Below, piece by piece: positions 62,305 through 64,000 of a stretch of DNA of 64,000 nt. The stretch comes from Aquincola tertiaricarbonis. Its GTDB lineage: Bacteria; Pseudomonadota; Gammaproteobacteria; Burkholderiales; Burkholderiaceae_C. Below the pieces are notes generated by a model. The model had not been told where the DNA came from and made no database searches. It saw only the letters and a program-made list of their open reading frames with translations. The position numbers and the translations under genes were made by a program. The DNA is taken from NCBI RefSeq assembly GCF_023573145.1, contig NZ_CP097636.1, forward strand, positions 62,001 through 126,000, read 5' to 3'. Every line of letters begins with the position of its first letter. Position 1 is the stretch's first letter.

Positions 62305-62805
62305 TCAGCGCCCGTCGGAGCCCCGCTGCGGCACGCGGTGCTCGTCGTCGGCCAGCGGATGGTCGCTGGCGCGGCGGGCCGGCATCGGCTCGCCCGGGGC
62401 GGCGGCGGGCCGCGAAGGCAGCCCCTGCACATGGCTGGCATGCGGCGGCTGCAGCGGCACGTCGGTGCCCAGCGCATCGCGCAGCGCCACCGCAGCGTCC
62501 AGCTGGCGCAGCAGGTGCAACGGGTCGATCGGCCGCATGGTCCAGGCCAGCGCACCGTCGGGCGCGTGGGCGCCCACGAACACCGTGTCTCCCTCGCGGC
62601 CGGCGGCCACGATGTCGTTGATGACACCGGGGTGGTCGGCGTCGGCAATGATGAAGCGCGCGGCTTCCAGCGCGTCACTGCACTGGTAGCGCACGCCCGC
62701 CGTGGTGGAGAGCCGGAAGCCCGACTCGATGGCACTGCGTTCGAAGTGGCTGAAACCTCTCAGGGCCACGTTGTTCTGGCCTTGCGGCGGCGCGCTGGCG
62801 CCCAT
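62305..62805 (-). CDS. Possible degenerate receiver-like (CheY-fold) hypothetical protein
   Basis: 166 aa protein with no clear family. A stretch from about residue 45 (LEAARFIIADADHPGVINDIVAAGREGDTVFVGAHAPDGALAWTMRPIDPLHLLRQLDAAVALRDAL) has the rhythm of a response-regulator receiver: an acidic ADAD segment, a central hydrophobic strand, and an R-P motif (MRPID) where K-P is usual. Phosphate-acceptor and lysine residues are not clearly conserved, so it may be a pseudo-receiver. A GGAGG site precedes ATG 62,805. The C-terminal 45 residues are Pro/Arg-rich. Function unknown. Confidence 0.6.
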   Translation of the reverse strand: MGASAPPQGQNNVALRGFSHFERSAIESGFRLSTTAGVRYQCSDALEAARFIIADADHPGVINDIVAAGREGDTVFVGAHAPDGALAWTMRPIDPLHLLRQLDAAVALRDALGTDVPLQPPHASHVQGLPSRPAAAPGEPMPARRASDHPLADDEHRVPQRGSDGR

Positions 62806-62965
62806 GAAAAAACCTCCAGGGAAAAGGCCGGCACGAGGCGCGGCGCGGTTGACGGTCCGAGCATAGGGCGGCACGAGCAGGCGCTGTCAACGACGGCATG
62901 CGCGGACCCCCCAACTTCACCACGGCGATTAGGATGCCTGCCTTGTTGGCAAGAGGCGCGCCCTG

Positions 62966-63454
62966 ATGAGTTCCTCCCCGATTTTCGACTTCGAAGCCAC
63001 CTCCATCGACGGCCGGCCCGTGCGCCTGGCCGATTACCGCGGCCAGGTGCTGCTGATCGTCAACACCGCCAGCCAATGCGGCTTCACGCCGCAGTTCGCC
63101 GGGCTGGAGGCGCTGTGGCAGGCCTACCGCGACCGGGGCCTGGTGGTGCTGGGTTTCCCCAGCAACGAGTTCGGCGGCCAGGACCCGGGCAGCAACGAAC
63201 AGATCGCCTCCTTCTGCAGCCTGAACTACGGCGTGCAGTTCCCGATGATGGCCAAGGTGAAGGTCAATGGCGCCGAGGCGCACCCGCTGTACAAGTGGCT
63301 GACAACTGAGGCCCCGGGGCTGCTGGGCACCAAGGCCATCAAGTGGAACTTCACCAAGTTCCTGGTGGGCCGCGACGGCCAGGTGATCCGCCGCTATGCG
63401 CCCACCGACAAGCCCGAATCGCTCAAGGCCGACATCGAGGCGGCCCTCGGATAA
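62966..63454 (+). CDS. Glutathione peroxidase family protein
   Basis: Thiol peroxidase of the glutathione-peroxidase fold, 162 aa, with Cys38 as active site (NTASQCGFTPQF) rather than selenocysteine; FPSNEFGGQDPGSNEQIASFC and IKWNFTKFLVGRDGQVIRRYAPTDKPESL (Trp-Asn-Phe motif) follow. It likely removes peroxides using glutathione or thioredoxin. The small gap to the aminotransferase (23 bases) suggests one transcript. Full length. Confidence 0.95.
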   Translation: MSSSPIFDFEATSIDGRPVRLADYRGQVLLIVNTASQCGFTPQFAGLEALWQAYRDRGLVVLGFPSNEFGGQDPGSNEQIASFCSLNYGVQFPMMAKVKVNGAEAHPLYKWLTTEAPGLLGTKAIKWNFTKFLVGRDGQVIRRYAPTDKPESLKADIEAALG

Positions 63455-63477
63455 TCCGCCCTTCCTTGGAGAGACCC

Positions 63478-64000
63478 ATGTCCATGTTCCAGCACATCGA
63501 ACCCTACGCCGGCGACCCCATCCTGGGCCTGAACGACGCCTTCCAGAAAGACCCGCGCCCTCAGAAGGCCAACCTGTCGATCGGCATCTACTTCGACGAC
63601 GCCGGCCGCATCCCGGTGCTGGACTGCGTGCGCCAGGCCGAGCAGCAGCTGGTCAACGAAGGTGGCGCCAAGGCCTACCTGCCGATGGAAGGCCTGGCCG
63701 CCTGCCGCCAGGGCGTGCAGGCGCTGCTGTTCGGTGCCGACCATGAAGCGGTGACCAGTGGCCGTATTGCCACGCTGCAGACCGTGGGCAGCAGCGGCGG
63801 CCTGAAGGTGGGCGGCGACTTCATCAAGCGCTGGCTGCCCGACGCGCAGGTGTACGTGAGCGACCCCACCTGGGACAACCACCGCGCGATGTTCGAAGGC
63901 TGCGGCCTGACGGTGAACACCTACCCGTACTACGACCCCGCCACCGGCGGCGTGAAGTTCGGCGAGATGCTGGAAGCGCTGCAGAAGCTGCCGCGCGGCA
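63478..64000 (+). CDS. tyrB: Aromatic amino acid aminotransferase (TyrB/AspC family), 3' end beyond window
   Basis: Fold-type I class I aminotransferase, first 174 residues visible. It starts MSMFQHIEPYAGDPILGLNDAFQKDPRPQKANLSIGIYFDD, then KAYLPMEGLAACRQGVQALLFG and TLQTVGSSGGLKVGGDFIKRW, with DPTWDNHRAMFEGCGL, all typical of TyrB/aspartate aminotransferase I. A GGAGAGAC site precedes the ATG. The PLP lysine lies beyond the window edge. Aromatic preference is presumed by likeness to TyrB. Confidence 0.9.
   Translation, partial: MSMFQHIEPYAGDPILGLNDAFQKDPRPQKANLSIGIYFDDAGRIPVLDCVRQAEQQLVNEGGAKAYLPMEGLAACRQGVQALLFGADHEAVTSGRIATLQTVGSSGGLKVGGDFIKRWLPDAQVYVSDPTWDNHRAMFEGCGLTVNTYPYYDPATGGVKFGEMLEALQKLPRG

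Overview
The window is very GC-rich and densely coded. Gene families and neighbourhoods (RadA-Alr-LplT, LipA with its Lif foldase, PurU, AbrB-type transporter, GTP-type PEP carboxykinase) point to a betaproteobacterium of the order Burkholderiales, probably near the Rubrivivax/Leptothrix/Aquincola group. That placement is inferred from protein families only; no rRNA gene, tRNA gene or CRISPR array is visible, and no convincing insertion sequence was recognised.

Bases 1 to about 40,790 form one large exopolysaccharide locus of the exosortase A (XrtA, PEP-CTERM/EpsH) type. The left arm (+ strand, 1-9,670) carries the canonical core: tyrosine autokinase (its first 5 bases lie outside the window), outer-membrane barrel, ExeA-like ATPase, polysaccharide deacetylase, FemAB-like protein, glycosyltransferase, XrtA exosortase fused to an EpsI domain, and a second glycosyltransferase. 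A reversed three-gene block follows (9,627-12,563) that looks like a GtrA/GtrB/GtrC lipid-linked glycosylation cassette. The + strand resumes (12,819-20,778) with a glutamine amidotransferase of the asparagine synthetase family, an AlgD-like sugar-nucleotide dehydrogenase, two glycosyltransferases, an O-antigen-ligase-like polymerase/ligase and a second deacetylase.

A long, tightly coupled minus-strand series (35,214 down to 20,801; 13 genes) encodes an acyl carrier protein, two XrtA-associated alpha/beta hydrolases, a secreted TPR-like protein, a DegT-like PLP enzyme, an unusual tandem FemAB/GNAT protein, an exported beta-helix protein, an asparagine-synthetase-like enzyme lacking the N-terminal cysteine, glycosyltransferases, a Wzx-type flippase, an FkbM methyltransferase and a GT25 enzyme. 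The right end of the locus (35,366-40,786) holds an XrtA-associated acyl-CoA ligase, a UDP-glucuronate epimerase-like enzyme, UDP-glucose dehydrogenase and a PLP decarboxylase. Together these suggest an acidic, uronate-containing polymer that is also decorated by a carrier-protein, amide or amine pathway of unknown chemistry. No protein with a PEP-CTERM sorting tail lies in the window, so the exosortase substrates must be elsewhere.

From 40,800 to the end the genes are mostly housekeeping or metabolic: RlmJ, an Old Yellow Enzyme reductase, AbrB-type transporter, MOSC protein, PEP carboxykinase, YheT-like hydrolase, NTF2-like protein, PurU, an ECF sigma/anti-sigma pair, a zinc-finger protein, IlvE, the lipase/foldase pair, a metallophosphoesterase, RadA, LysE-type exporter, ArfB, an acyl-CoA thioesterase, a GlsB-like membrane protein, Alr, LplT, an EamA transporter, a possible degenerate receiver protein, glutathione peroxidase and the 5' part of an aromatic aminotransferase. 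No gene-free stretch exceeds about 260 bases.
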